The translations under genes and the position numbers were made by a program. Positions 1-8,256 of a DNA stretch of 32,007 nt are shown here, in pieces; position 1 is the first letter of the stretch; each line of letters begins with the position of its first letter. A model generated the notes under the pieces. That model saw nothing but the letters and a program-made list of their open reading frames with translations, did no database searches and was not told the DNA's origin. Source of the DNA: Bacteroidales bacterium (GTDB lineage: Bacteria > Bacteroidota > Bacteroidia > Bacteroidales > P3). The stretch lies in NCBI GenBank assembly GCA_004551865.1, contig SFPR01000013.1, positions 1 to 32,007 on the forward strand. Direction: 5' to 3'.

Positions 1-2
1 TA

Positions 3-446
3 GGCATTGTAGATGTTTCGCACAAGTATGAAAAGATGTATGTTATCCGTCCTCAATTCTTTTTGACAATCATTGCACTCCTTACTCAGACTTCAGAGAA
101 GAGTTTGGTATATAGGAGAGAATTGGAAATTGCTAAAAGTCAGTCTGTGGATATAACAAACTTTGAATATAAGCTGCTCGATTTTCAAAAAAAGTTTGGT
201 AATAATTATCGTCTTGCAAGTGAGAAATTCCAAAAAGCAATCGAAGAAATTGATAAATCAATCAGCCATCTTCAGAAAATCAAAGAGGCACTCATCGGTA
301 GCGAAAACAATTTGCGACTTGCCAATCAAAAGGCAGAGGAACTCTCAATAAGGAAACTCACTTATAATAATCCGACAATGAGAGAAAAGTTTGAGCAGGC
401 AAGGAATGCCAATCAAGCCGAGGTAATTGATTTGCCGGACGAATAA
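3..446 (+). CDS. DUF2130 domain protein, C-terminal part (5' end outside window)
   Basis: The reading frame is open from the left edge (reading GIVDVSHKYEKMYVIRPQFF) to a TAA at 444-446, so the gene starts upstream; the ATG at 36 is internal. The KMYVIRPQFF stretch followed by a long charged helical region and an ending near LTYNNPTMREKFEQAR resembles the C-terminus of DUF2130 proteins, which are typically 400-odd residues with a central coiled coil. Residues after about 30 of the visible part are strongly helical and probably coiled coil. Function of the family is not established; some members are annotated as nuclease- or topoisomerase-like, which I cannot judge from this fragment. The gene ends just before a bidirectional terminator shared with the converging tRNA-Gln. 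Confidence 0.75.
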   Translation, partial: GIVDVSHKYEKMYVIRPQFFLTIIALLTQTSEKSLVYRRELEIAKSQSVDITNFEYKLLDFQKKFGNNYRLASEKFQKAIEEIDKSISHLQKIKEALIGSENNLRLANQKAEELSIRKLTYNNPTMREKFEQARNANQAEVIDLPDE

Positions 447-467
447 AGATTTGAAGCACAAATCAAA

Positions 468-502
468 AAAGAGGCTGCCTAAACTCGTTAGACAGCCTCT
501 TT
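468..502. terminator. Bidirectional intrinsic terminator between DUF2130 gene and tRNA-Gln
   Basis: Fifteen-base arms (468-482 and 488-502) pair with one mismatch around a 5-base loop. The right side is followed by a T-rich run (cgttttgtt), and on the other strand the hairpin is followed by six T (465-470). It can therefore stop both the rightward DUF2130 transcript and the leftward tRNA transcript. Confidence 0.85.
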
Positions 503-509
503 CGTTTTG

Positions 510-580
510 TTATCCCGTCAAGACTCGAACTTGAAATGTCTGAACCAAAATCAGATGTGTTACCATTACACCACGGGACA
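510..580 (-). tRNA. tRNA-Gln (anticodon TTG)
   Basis: Read on the minus strand, a full cloverleaf folds: acceptor stem TGTCCCG/CGGGATA (one G-U pair), D stem GTGT/ACAC with GG in the loop, anticodon stem TCTGA/TCAGA with loop TTTTGGT (anticodon TTG, reads CAA/CAG), a four-base variable loop, T stem TCAAG/CTTGA with loop TTCGAGT, and discriminator A. The length is 71 nt. CCA is not encoded (A is followed by CAA), so it must be added after transcription. A Bacteroidota-type promoter lies 66-96 bp upstream and a terminator directly downstream, so it is a single-gene unit. Confidence 0.95.
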
Positions 581-645
581 ATCCCATCGGGGAAGTAGAA
601 AACTCATCGCTTTCTCTATCATCTCAATCCCCCTTTTTGCGAGTG

Positions 646-676
646 CAAAGGTACTATGTTTTTTTGTTCTGACAAA
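646..676 (-). promoter_or_regulatory. Promoter for tRNA-Gln
   Basis: On the minus strand, TTTG (676-673) and TACCTTTG (653-646) are separated by 19 bp, matching the Bacteroidota primary-sigma consensus TTTG / 19-21 / TAnnTTTG. Transcription would start near 640, giving a leader of about 60 nt before the mature tRNA. Confidence 0.75.
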
Positions 677-704
677 ATTTTTCGAGAATTTTTCTGCGAA
701 AATG

Positions 705-734
705 TTGTTTTTTGTGCCATTTGAACTATTTTTG
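705..734 (+). promoter_or_regulatory. Promoter for the tandem ABC ATPase gene
   Basis: TTG at 705-707 and TATTTTTG at 727-734 with a 19-bp spacer. The predicted start of transcription, about 739-741, lies only a few bases before the first possible ATG (746), which favours the internal ATG at 791 as the translation start. Confidence 0.7.
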
Positions 735-790
735 CAGGGTGAAAGATGCTCTCGGAGCTGAAAGGGATTTTTACGAAAAGCAATGTTTTA

Positions 791-2497
791 ATGATTGATA
801 TACAGAGAGGTGAGGAAATATTGAGGGTCGAAAATCTTCATGTTGAGTTTAGTTCGCACTCAAAGGTGAGAAAAGTTGTCAAAGGCGTGAATTTTTCTCT
901 CAGAAAGGGCGAAACTCTCGGTTTGGTGGGCGAATCGGGTTCGGGGAAGAGTGTTTCGGCTCTTGTGATCATGGGTTTGTCGGACAAAAAGCATGCAAAA
1001 ATAACTTCGGGAAGCATTGTTTTTAACTCTTCGGTCGATTTGTTGCAGCTTGAGGAGAAAGAGATGCGAAAATATCGTGGTAGCAAGATTGCAATGATAT
1101 TTCAAGAGCCTATGACTTCGCTCAATCCTGTAAAGCGTTGCGGCAAACAGGTCATGGAGATGATATTGCAACACCGGAAATGTTCAAAAGCTCAGGCTCA
1201 AAAGCAGACAAAGCAGTTGTTTGAGGAGGTGTTGCTGCCTGATGTCGATAAGGCGTTTAATTCATATCCTCACGAACTTTCGGGAGGTCAGAAGCAGAGG
1301 GTGATGATTGCAATGGCGGTTGCTTGCAAGCCTGATGTGCTGATTGCGGACGAGCCTACCACGGCTCTTGATGTGAGTGTTCAGAAGGCTGTTCTCGAGC
1401 TGATAAAGTCCATTCAGCAAAAGTATGGCATGGGTGTTCTGTTTATCTCTCATGATCTCGGTATTGTTCACTCGATTGCGGACTCGATTGCGGTAATATA
1501 TAAAGGTGAGATTGTCGAACAAGGAGACAAGGATAGGGTTTTCAATTCTCCTGTTCACCCCTACACCAAGGGGTTGCTTGCCTGCCGACCTCCGATTGAT
1601 TGTCGTCCTTTGCGTCTTCCCACCGTCGATGATTATTTGAGCGGAAAGCCGATAAACACACACTCTCAGAGCAAACAAGATAGAGAATTGTTGCACGAAA
1701 AGATTTATTCCCAAGCTCCTGTTTTGCAGGTGAAGGATTTGGAGGTGGACTATGTGCTTTCCCGTAACTTTTTTGGTAAAAGTACCAAGGTTTTTAAGGC
1801 GTTGAACAAGGTGAGTTTCGATTTGTATGAGGGAGAGACTTTGGGGCTTGTGGGAGAATCGGGTTCGGGGAAAACAACTATCGGACGTGCGATAATGAAA
1901 CTGATTCAGACCTCGTCGGGAAACATTATATATAAGGGTAAGTCGATAAGCAATGTTTCAAAGTCGCAACTCAAAGAATTGAGGAAGCAGATTCAGATTA
2001 TTTTTCAAGACCCTTATTCGTCTCTCAATCCCAAAATAACGATAGGGGAGGCTATTGAAGAGCCGCTCAAAGTACATAACATAGAGCCTGATGAGAAAAA
2101 ACGTAGACAGATGGTAATTGAGATGATGCAAAAGGTGGGCTTGGAGCCTTCTTTCTTCAATCGTTATCCGCACGAGTTCTCTGGAGGACAGCGACAGAGG
2201 GTCGGAATTGCGAGGGCTTTGATTTTAAGTCCCAAAATTGTGATATGTGATGAGTCGGTTTCGGCTTTGGATGTGAGCATTCAGGCACAAGTTTTGAACC
2301 TTTTGTCCGATTTGAAAAGGGATATGGGTCTTACTTACATCTTTATCTCTCATGACCTTGCAGTAGTCAAGTATGTTTCAGATAGAATGATGGTTATAAG
2401 AGGCGGAAAGATGGTTGCACAAGACGAAGCAGACTGCTTGTATTACAACTCTTCAAACGAGTATGTCAAAAAGTTAATTGACTCCATTCCTGTTTAG
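791..2497 (+). CDS. Tandem-domain ABC transporter ATPase, OppD-OppF (DppD-DppF) type
   Basis: Two complete peptide-transporter ATPase domains in one 568-residue chain. Domain 1 has Walker A GESGSGKS (about 47-54), Q-loop MIFQEPMTSLNP, signature LSGGQKQR, Walker B VLIADEP and switch SHDLG, followed by an oligopeptide-type C-terminal segment with HPYTKGLL. Domain 2 has Walker A GESGSGKT (about 355-362), Q-loop IIFQDPYSSLNP, signature FSGGQRQR, Walker B IVICDES and SHDLA. The family powers uptake of oligopeptides, dipeptides or related solutes. No permease or binding-protein gene is next to it, so its partners must be elsewhere. I chose ATG 791 because the promoter at 705-734 would place the transcript start about five bases from the alternative ATG at 746 (583 residues, with an AGGG upstream); that longer start cannot be excluded. 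The D-loop and Walker residues are intact in both halves, so both sites should hydrolyse ATP. Confidence 0.92.
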   Translation: MIDIQRGEEILRVENLHVEFSSHSKVRKVVKGVNFSLRKGETLGLVGESGSGKSVSALVIMGLSDKKHAKITSGSIVFNSSVDLLQLEEKEMRKYRGSKIAMIFQEPMTSLNPVKRCGKQVMEMILQHRKCSKAQAQKQTKQLFEEVLLPDVDKAFNSYPHELSGGQKQRVMIAMAVACKPDVLIADEPTTALDVSVQKAVLELIKSIQQKYGMGVLFISHDLGIVHSIADSIAVIYKGEIVEQGDKDRVFNSPVHPYTKGLLACRPPIDCRPLRLPTVDDYLSGKPINTHSQSKQDRELLHEKIYSQAPVLQVKDLEVDYVLSRNFFGKSTKVFKALNKVSFDLYEGETLGLVGESGSGKTTIGRAIMKLIQTSSGNIIYKGKSISNVSKSQLKELRKQIQIIFQDPYSSLNPKITIGEAIEEPLKVHNIEPDEKKRRQMVIEMMQKVGLEPSFFNRYPHEFSGGQRQRVGIARALILSPKIVICDESVSALDVSIQAQVLNLLSDLKRDMGLTYIFISHDLAVVKYVSDRMMVIRGGKMVAQDEADCLYYNSSNEYVKKLIDSIPV

Positions 2498-2498
2498 A

Positions 2499-2530
2499 TT
2501 TGTTGCTTTCAAAAAAAAAGTCTATATTTG
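2499..2530 (+). promoter_or_regulatory. Promoter for arginine deiminase gene
   Basis: TTTG at 2499-2502 directly after the previous stop codon, then 20 bp, then TATATTTG at 2523-2530. This gives an own promoter to the arcA unit, with a leader of about 50 nt. Confidence 0.75.
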
Positions 2531-2588
2531 CAATTTCGTTGCGAGGGTGTATCAAACTCGCAACTATGTGTAACCAATATATCATTTT

Positions 2589-3821
2589 ATGGATTTCATA
2601 GAAGTAAATTCAGAAATAGGACAGCTTGAAGGCGTAGTACTTCACACTCCGGGAGTGGAAATTGAGCGAATGACTCCCGAAAACATTCATGAGGCTTTAT
2701 ATAGCGATTTGTTAAATCTTAACATTGCCAAAAAGGAGTACGCAAACTTTGAGGGGGTTTTGTCAAAGTGGACAAAAACATACCAAGTTGTTGATTTGCT
2801 GACTGAAGTTTTGGAAAACAAGACCGTGAAGGCAGACCTGCTTGACAAGATTCTTGCAAAGGAAGAACGACAATTTCTTTTTGTGGAATTGTCAGAGCAA
2901 CCCGCAAATGTTTTGGCAAAATTTCTCATTGAAGGTTATCCTTATATTGAGGGTGTTCACCCCAAAGAGTTTGCCAAAGGCAGATATATGTTGAATCCGT
3001 TGTACAATTTGTTCTTTACTCGCGATGCCTCGTCGTCGGTTTATGACCAAGTGCTTATTCATTCGATGAGTACAGATGTCAGAGACCGCGAAAGCTACAT
3101 TATGGAAGCTATTTTCAAAAATATTTTTGGAGCAACAACAATCAATCCCAAGCTAAGCGAAGGGGCTCATACCGAAGGCGGCGATGTGTTGATAGCAAGA
3201 GAAGATGTGCTTTTCGTAGGAAACGGAAGCCGGACAAACAAACAAGGAATAGACTTTTTGACAAAGTACTTTGCTTCTCGTAAAGACTGCCAGCACATAA
3301 TAGTTCAAGAACTTCCGACTTCACCCGAGTCTTTTATTCATTTGGATATGGTGTTTACCATGCTTTCGCAGGACAAGTGTATGGCGTATGCACCTATTAT
3401 CTTAAATTCCAACAGTGGTTATCACACTACTCATATCGAGATAGACAATGGTCAAATTCATTATCATGAAAGAGAAAACTTCATGGACGCCACAAAGCGT
3501 CTGGGATTTGACTTTGAACCGGTGTTGTGTGGAGGAAATGATAACTGGTATCAGCAAAGAGAACAATGGCATTCGGGTGCTAACTTTTTTGCTCTCGGAG
3601 AGGGTAAGGTGTTGGGCTATGCTCGCAACACTCATACCATAGAAGCCTTGAACAATGCAGGCTTTGATGTTTTGAGAGCCGAAGATGTGTGCAGCGGAAA
3701 AGAAGATATGCACGCTCACGACCGCTTTGTGGTAACCTTTGATGCGGCAGAACTTCCACGCGGAGGCGGAGGAGCAAGATGTATGACTATGCCGATAAAG
3801 CGAAAAAAAGTTCAGTGGTAA
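2589..3821 (+). CDS. arcA: Arginine deiminase
   Basis: Converts L-arginine to citrulline and ammonia; cytoplasmic guanidino-modifying enzyme. The 410-residue length is normal. Family landmarks are visible: FTRD at 143-146, EGGD at 196-199, HLDMVF at 251-256 (catalytic His251, with Asp253) and the C-terminal GGGGARCMTMP with the nucleophile Cys398. No ornithine carbamoyltransferase, carbamate kinase or arginine/ornithine antiporter gene is adjacent, so the usual arcABCD energy-yielding pathway is not seen here; the role could be ammonia production or acid protection, which is inference. The next gene begins 34 bp downstream on the same strand, so the two may be co-transcribed. ATG 2589 starts the conserved N-terminus (EIGQLEGVVLHTPG), which supports this start. 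Confidence 0.93.
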   Translation: MDFIEVNSEIGQLEGVVLHTPGVEIERMTPENIHEALYSDLLNLNIAKKEYANFEGVLSKWTKTYQVVDLLTEVLENKTVKADLLDKILAKEERQFLFVELSEQPANVLAKFLIEGYPYIEGVHPKEFAKGRYMLNPLYNLFFTRDASSSVYDQVLIHSMSTDVRDRESYIMEAIFKNIFGATTINPKLSEGAHTEGGDVLIAREDVLFVGNGSRTNKQGIDFLTKYFASRKDCQHIIVQELPTSPESFIHLDMVFTMLSQDKCMAYAPIILNSNSGYHTTHIEIDNGQIHYHERENFMDATKRLGFDFEPVLCGGNDNWYQQREQWHSGANFFALGEGKVLGYARNTHTIEALNNAGFDVLRAEDVCSGKEDMHAHDRFVVTFDAAELPRGGGGARCMTMPIKRKKVQW

Positions 3822-3855
3822 TAAGACAAAGAAATTAACAATCAATATCGAAATA

Positions 3856-6800
3856 ATGAAAAGATATAACCTGATTAACAACGTGCTTGGCTGGGTGGTT
3901 TTCCTCGTGGCAAGCATAGTTTATCTTCTCACTGCCGAACCTACCGCATCGTGGTGGGATTGCGGTGAGTACATTGCAACAGCCGACAAACTACAAGTTG
4001 GACACCCTCCCGGAGCTCCGACCTTTCAGCTTATCGGCTCTTTGTTCTCAAATTTTGCAGGTAGCGATGTAACCAAAATTGCTTACACAATCAATGCAAT
4101 GAGTGCAATTTGCAGCGGATTTACTATCCTCTTCCTCTTTTGGTCAATCACGATGTTGGCAAAGAAATTTGTAAAGAAGCCTGAGGAAATGACAACTGCA
4201 CAAATGATTGCTGTTTTCGGAAGTGGTCTTGTGGGCAGTTTGGCATACGCTTTTTCGGATACTTTCTGGTATTCGGCAGTGGAGGGCGAGGTATATGCGA
4301 TGAGTTCTTGCTTTACCGCCATTGTGTTTTGGGCAATCCTCAAATGGGAAAGTCAGGCAGATGATACTCACAACCTTCGTTGGCTTCTGCTCATTGCATT
4401 CTTGATAGGCATTTCCATAGGTGTCCATTTGCTTAACCTACTTGCTATTCCGGCAGTTACTTATGTCTATTACTTCAAGAAATTTCCCCATGTGGAGAAA
4501 AATAAAAAGAAAAAATTTGTTCTTGTCGGAGTTATATCAATGGTTTTGGTCGCATTCATACTCTACTTTGTTGTTCCATACATTGTAATCCTTGCAGGCA
4601 AGTTTGAGATATTTTTCACCAATTCATTGAATGCACCTTTCAATACGGGAACAATAGTCTATTTTGTCCTCTTGATTGCTGCAATCGCTTTCGGATTGTA
4701 CTATTCGACAAAGAAGAACAAGCCTGTGTTGAACGCATCAATCCTTTCGCTTCTCTTTATCCTTGTTGGTTACACCACATTCTTGGTTTTGGTCATAAGA
4801 GCCAACGCAAACACACCGATAAACGAGAACGCACCAAAAGATGCCACCGCATTGCTTACCTATCTCAACAGAGAGCAATACGGAGATACTCCTTTGTTCT
4901 ACGGACAATACTATAACGCAACTCCGATTGAGCAGAAAGACGGCAGTCCGAAGTACATCAAAGATACAGTGTCAAAGAAATACATCGAGGTAAGGCAGGG
5001 AGGAAAAGTCGTCTATGACGAAAAGAACACCACCATCTTCCCGAGAATGTACTCAAACGACGAAAGTCGCAACCACCCTGTCTATTACAAAATGTGGAGC
5101 GGCATCAAGGAAGGCTCAGACCGCAAACCAACCTTTGCAGAGAACCTTACATATTTCTTCCGTTATCAAGTAAACCACATGTATTGGCGTTACTTTATGT
5201 GGAACTTTGCAGGCAGGCAAAACGATATTCAAAGTTTTGGTCTGAACTACTCGGGCTATCAGCCAATGTCTGAGAGTAACGGAACGAAAGACCTTCTGCA
5301 CGGAAATTGGATAACAGGCATCAATTTCATTGACGCATGGAGATTAGGACCACAAACAGACCTTCCCGAAGACTTGGCAAACAACAAAGGAAAGAATCGT
5401 CTTTTCTGTCTGCCTCTTCTTTTGGGTATTGCAGGATTGGTATTCCAGATAAGACGAAAGCCAAAGGACGCATTCGTAGTTTTCTTGCTTTTCTTTATGA
5501 CAGGATTGGCTATTGTGCTTTACCTCAATCAGCCGCCTTGTCAGCCGAGAGAGAGAGACTATGCTTACGCAGGAAGTTTCTATGCTTTTGCAATATGGAT
5601 AGGTTTGGGCGTTTATGGTCTTTATGAGTGGATTAGAAAAATCAAAATAGACGAAACCATAAAGGCAGCTGTGATAACGGTAGTTTGTTTCTTTGCAGTA
5701 CCTATGTTGATGGCTTGTCAGGAGTGGGACGACCACGACAGAAGCGGCAGATATATGACAAGAGAGTTTGCAAGAAACTACCTTGAAAGTTGCGAACCAA
5801 ATGCAATTTTGATAACTTTCGGAGACAACGACACCTTTCCTTTGTGGTATGCACAAGAAGTTGAGGGAATAAGAACTGATGTGAGAGTTTTGAACTATAC
5901 ACTCTCGGGAATGCATTGGTATGTCGAGCAGTTGTACAACAAAGTCTATAAAGCTGACAAACTGCCTTTCACACTTGACAAGTCATACTACCGACTTGGA
6001 GCAGACGTATCGTTGATTGTGCCGTCAGATGCACCTTACCAAGATGTAAGAAGCGTACTCAAAGAGCTGATGACCAATCCTCAAACAACCATGTTCCAGC
6101 CAAACGGAGATTCTTTGAAAGTTTTGCCGACAAACAACTTCTACATACCTTTCAATAAGGCGAAGATGGCAGCCAAAGGTATCTATCCGCAGGAATTGGT
6201 CGATGAACAAGAAGGCAGAGTGGAGTTCTCAATCAACGTAAGAGAAGACTACAAATACGAACAGTTGATAAGGAACGAACTTATGCTTTTGGACATCTTG
6301 GGAACTAACGCTTTCGAGAGACCAATATATGTGATGAACCCTCGGTACTTGCAAAAAGTATTCCCGAACATTGCAGAATATGTCCGCCAGGAAGGATTGG
6401 TATATCGAATTGTCCCTTACAAGGCAAATGGAGCCTTCGCAACACAAAAGAGCTACGAGTTGATGACCAAAAAGTTTGCTTGGGGAGGAGTAAACGACCC
6501 TGACGTATATTTGGAAGAAGCAGTAAGCATAAACAATTCGAGAAACATGAGACAGAACCATGCTTTGCTTGCCAATCGTCTCATTGCAAGCGGTGAGAAT
6601 ACCAAGGCATTGGAAGTCTTGCAAAAAGCAGTCAAAGAATTTCCGGACTCAAAGTTGCACTTCGATCGTTTTGACATAGCCTTGGCAGAGTCGTTTTACA
6701 AAGCAGGCGACAAGAAATCTGCACAAGACGTCTTGACCAAGATAGCCGACCATTACATTCAACACCTTAACTACTACAATCGCTTCAAAGGCAAGAAAGC

Positions 6801-7236
6801 CAAGAGCGTAGAGGGTGAAAGATTGTTGAGTTGCTACATCTTGGCAGAGATAAGAGACATTGCAGAGCGATATGGCATGAAAGAAATGGTATCGAAGATA
6901 GATTCTGTTCCCGAAGTGCTTGCAATAAACAAGGCAAACAAGATGAGAGGCGAAATGGACGCCATGATAAGCAGCATGAATCAAGCCGCAACTTTGGCAC
7001 AGAGCGGAGAGAGAGAACAATCGACCGAGATGTTCATGCAAATCGTCAATACCATAAAGTCGGACTACCTTAACACCGGCAATAGTCAGATAGACGAGCA
7101 GGCAGGCAATATGTTGGCATTTGTTTTCTCTGTTTCGCAGCGATACGGACTTGATATGGTGATGCAGCAGATACAAAGCGACCAACAGCTCATGCAGCTG
7201 CTCTCGCAAGGAATGCAGACAATGCAGCAACAATAA
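3856..7236 (+). CDS. DUF2723 membrane protein, GT-C-type glycosyltransferase-like
   Basis: Large 1126-residue inner-membrane protein. The N-terminus carries the DUF2723 hallmark: TAEPT, then SWWDCGEYI (32-40) and GHPPGAP (49-55). The acidic residues Asp35 and Glu38 sit in the first exoplasmic loop, where GT-C glycosyltransferases keep their catalytic acid. About twelve hydrophobic segments run to near residue 630, followed by a soluble region with GDNDTFPLWY, also typical of the family, and a C-terminal helical, TPR-like part (about 890-1126) ending in a Gln/Met-rich tail. The animal homologue TMEM260 is an O-mannosyltransferase, so a role in O-glycosylating exported proteins is reasonable but inferred; the sugar and target are unknown. 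It follows arcA by 34 bp and ends before a palindromic terminator array. Confidence 0.88.
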   Translation: MKRYNLINNVLGWVVFLVASIVYLLTAEPTASWWDCGEYIATADKLQVGHPPGAPTFQLIGSLFSNFAGSDVTKIAYTINAMSAICSGFTILFLFWSITMLAKKFVKKPEEMTTAQMIAVFGSGLVGSLAYAFSDTFWYSAVEGEVYAMSSCFTAIVFWAILKWESQADDTHNLRWLLLIAFLIGISIGVHLLNLLAIPAVTYVYYFKKFPHVEKNKKKKFVLVGVISMVLVAFILYFVVPYIVILAGKFEIFFTNSLNAPFNTGTIVYFVLLIAAIAFGLYYSTKKNKPVLNASILSLLFILVGYTTFLVLVIRANANTPINENAPKDATALLTYLNREQYGDTPLFYGQYYNATPIEQKDGSPKYIKDTVSKKYIEVRQGGKVVYDEKNTTIFPRMYSNDESRNHPVYYKMWSGIKEGSDRKPTFAENLTYFFRYQVNHMYWRYFMWNFAGRQNDIQSFGLNYSGYQPMSESNGTKDLLHGNWITGINFIDAWRLGPQTDLPEDLANNKGKNRLFCLPLLLGIAGLVFQIRRKPKDAFVVFLLFFMTGLAIVLYLNQPPCQPRERDYAYAGSFYAFAIWIGLGVYGLYEWIRKIKIDETIKAAVITVVCFFAVPMLMACQEWDDHDRSGRYMTREFARNYLESCEPNAILITFGDNDTFPLWYAQEVEGIRTDVRVLNYTLSGMHWYVEQLYNKVYKADKLPFTLDKSYYRLGADVSLIVPSDAPYQDVRSVLKELMTNPQTTMFQPNGDSLKVLPTNNFYIPFNKAKMAAKGIYPQELVDEQEGRVEFSINVREDYKYEQLIRNELMLLDILGTNAFERPIYVMNPRYLQKVFPNIAEYVRQEGLVYRIVPYKANGAFATQKSYELMTKKFAWGGVNDPDVYLEEAVSINNSRNMRQNHALLANRLIASGENTKALEVLQKAVKEFPDSKLHFDRFDIALAESFYKAGDKKSAQDVLTKIADHYIQHLNYYNRFKGKKAKSVEGERLLSCYILAEIRDIAERYGMKEMVSKIDSVPEVLAINKANKMRGEMDAMISSMNQAATLAQSGEREQSTEMFMQIVNTIKSDYLNTGNSQIDEQAGNMLAFVFSVSQRYGLDMVMQQIQSDQQLMQLLSQGMQTMQQQ

Positions 7237-7265
7237 GCCTTGCAGCACTAATCTGCTCAAAGCAC

Positions 7266-7332
7266 AAAATAAAACGGCGTTTTACAATGATTAAACGCCG
7301 TTTTATTTTCGCAAAACGGCGTTTTGTTTTTT
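7266..7332. repeat. Palindromic array A (AAAACGSCGTTTT family), probable terminator
   Basis: A perfect 17-bp stem pairs 7266-7282 with 7293-7309 around a 10-base loop. It is followed by a third copy of the unit, itself an odd palindrome (arms 7312-7318 and 7320-7326 around a single G), and by six T at 7327-7332. The middle and third copies could also pair with each other, so alternative folds exist. It lies just after the DUF2723 gene and ahead of the tcdA promoter. Confidence 0.85.
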
Positions 7333-7383
7333 GCTAAAAATTAGAGAGTTGTATTCTGTGATTGATATTTGCTTTTTGTGTGA

Positions 7384-7413
7384 TTGTTATTTGTCGAAAA
7401 TGCGGTATTTTTG
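7384..7413 (+). promoter_or_regulatory. Promoter for tcdA-like gene
   Basis: TTG at 7384-7386, 19-bp spacer, TATTTTTG at 7406-7413. Transcription would start about 25 bases before the ATG at 7443. Confidence 0.7.
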
Positions 7414-7442
7414 CTTTCGGAATATACACTTTGATTTGACAA

Positions 7443-8192
7443 ATGTTTGAAAGAACGGAATTGATGATTGGAAAGCAGGGGGTCGAAAGGCTCAGAGGCT
7501 CTCATGTGCTTGTGGTCGGATTGGGCGGAGTGGGGGCTTTTGCTGCCGAAATGCTGTGCAGGGCAGGCGTAGGCTCGCTTACGTTGGTCGATAGCGACAC
7601 TGTGAGCCTTACAAACAAAAATCGTCAGCTTGTTGCACTTGATTCTACAATCGGAATGCTGAAAACTGATGTCCTTGCAAAGAGACTGAAAGACATAAAC
7701 AAAGATGTGAACATTCTTTGCGTGAGTGAGTTTCTCAAAGATGAGAGAATGGTTGAGGTTTTGCTCTCTTCTCATTACGATTATGTGGTTGATGCGATTG
7801 ATACCCTCTCTCCGAAGCTCTATTTGATAACTCACTGCGTTCGCTTCTCTATTCCGATTGTCAGCTCGATGGGTAGCGGAGGCAAGTCGGACCCTTCGCA
7901 GGTCAGAGTTGCCGACATTTCTCGCTCTTACAACTGTCCGTTGGCACGAATGTTGAGAAAAAAGCTACACAAGCTCGGTATTCGCAAGGGATTTAAGGTT
8001 GTCTTTTCGCCCGAAGAGGTTTCAAGAGATTGTGTGGTTGAAGAAAGAAGCGAAAACAAACGCTCAAATGTGGGAACTCTCTCTTATATGCCGGCGATTT
8101 TCGGTTGCTTTGTTGCAAGCGTGGTGATAAGAGATTTGGTCGGCTTGAACACAGAGAAAAAAGATGTTGCGGCAGATGATAGTGAGCAATAA
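7443..8192 (+). CDS. tcdA: tRNA threonylcarbamoyladenosine dehydratase-like ThiF/MoeB-family enzyme
   Basis: E1-like adenylating enzyme of 249 residues. TcdA uses ATP to cyclise t6A at position 37 of ANN-decoding tRNAs to ct6A. Visible are the nucleotide-binding GLGGVG (26-31), the acidic VDSDTVSLTNKNRQ block (49-62) with the Asn-Arg pair used in adenylation, DAIDT in the middle, and a C-terminal SYMPAIFG segment characteristic of the TcdA/YgdL branch. Length is slightly below the E. coli enzyme (about 268). No MoaD/ThiS-like carrier or sulfur-transfer gene is adjacent, which fits TcdA better than MoeB or ThiF. It has its own promoter and is followed after 64 bp by the nucleoside kinase gene, possibly in one transcript. 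There is no clear Shine-Dalgarno, as is common in this phylum. Confidence 0.88.
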   Translation: MFERTELMIGKQGVERLRGSHVLVVGLGGVGAFAAEMLCRAGVGSLTLVDSDTVSLTNKNRQLVALDSTIGMLKTDVLAKRLKDINKDVNILCVSEFLKDERMVEVLLSSHYDYVVDAIDTLSPKLYLITHCVRFSIPIVSSMGSGGKSDPSQVRVADISRSYNCPLARMLRKKLHKLGIRKGFKVVFSPEEVSRDCVVEERSENKRSNVGTLSYMPAIFGCFVASVVIRDLVGLNTEKKDVAADDSEQ

Positions 8193-8256
8193 AAGCACAA
8201 AAAGTTCGATATAATCATAGCAAAACACAAGAACTAAACAATAGGAATTGCACTTT

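Noticed and set aside
507..761. Open frame of 84 codons on the plus strand
   Set aside because: It overlaps the tRNA-Gln gene and the divergent promoters, and its translation has no resemblance to a protein family.
5344..5916. Long antisense frame (190 codons) inside the DUF2723 gene
   Set aside because: It is the shadow of a long, well-supported gene; its translation is Cys/Ser/His-rich without motifs, and no promoter is visible.
6649..7260. Antisense frame of 203 codons at the DUF2723 3' end
   Set aside because: Same reasoning: Leu/His-rich translation complementary to the Gln/Met-rich coding tail of the real gene.
7266..7332. Array A as a CRISPR-like repeat
   Set aside because: The units are palindromes with short unequal spacing, found at gene ends; there are no cas genes and no regular spacers.
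8210..8215. TATAAT upstream of the nucleoside kinase
   Set aside because: Matches the enterobacterial -10, but Bacteroidota use TAnnTTTG; no -33 element fits and the gene is close to the upstream one.
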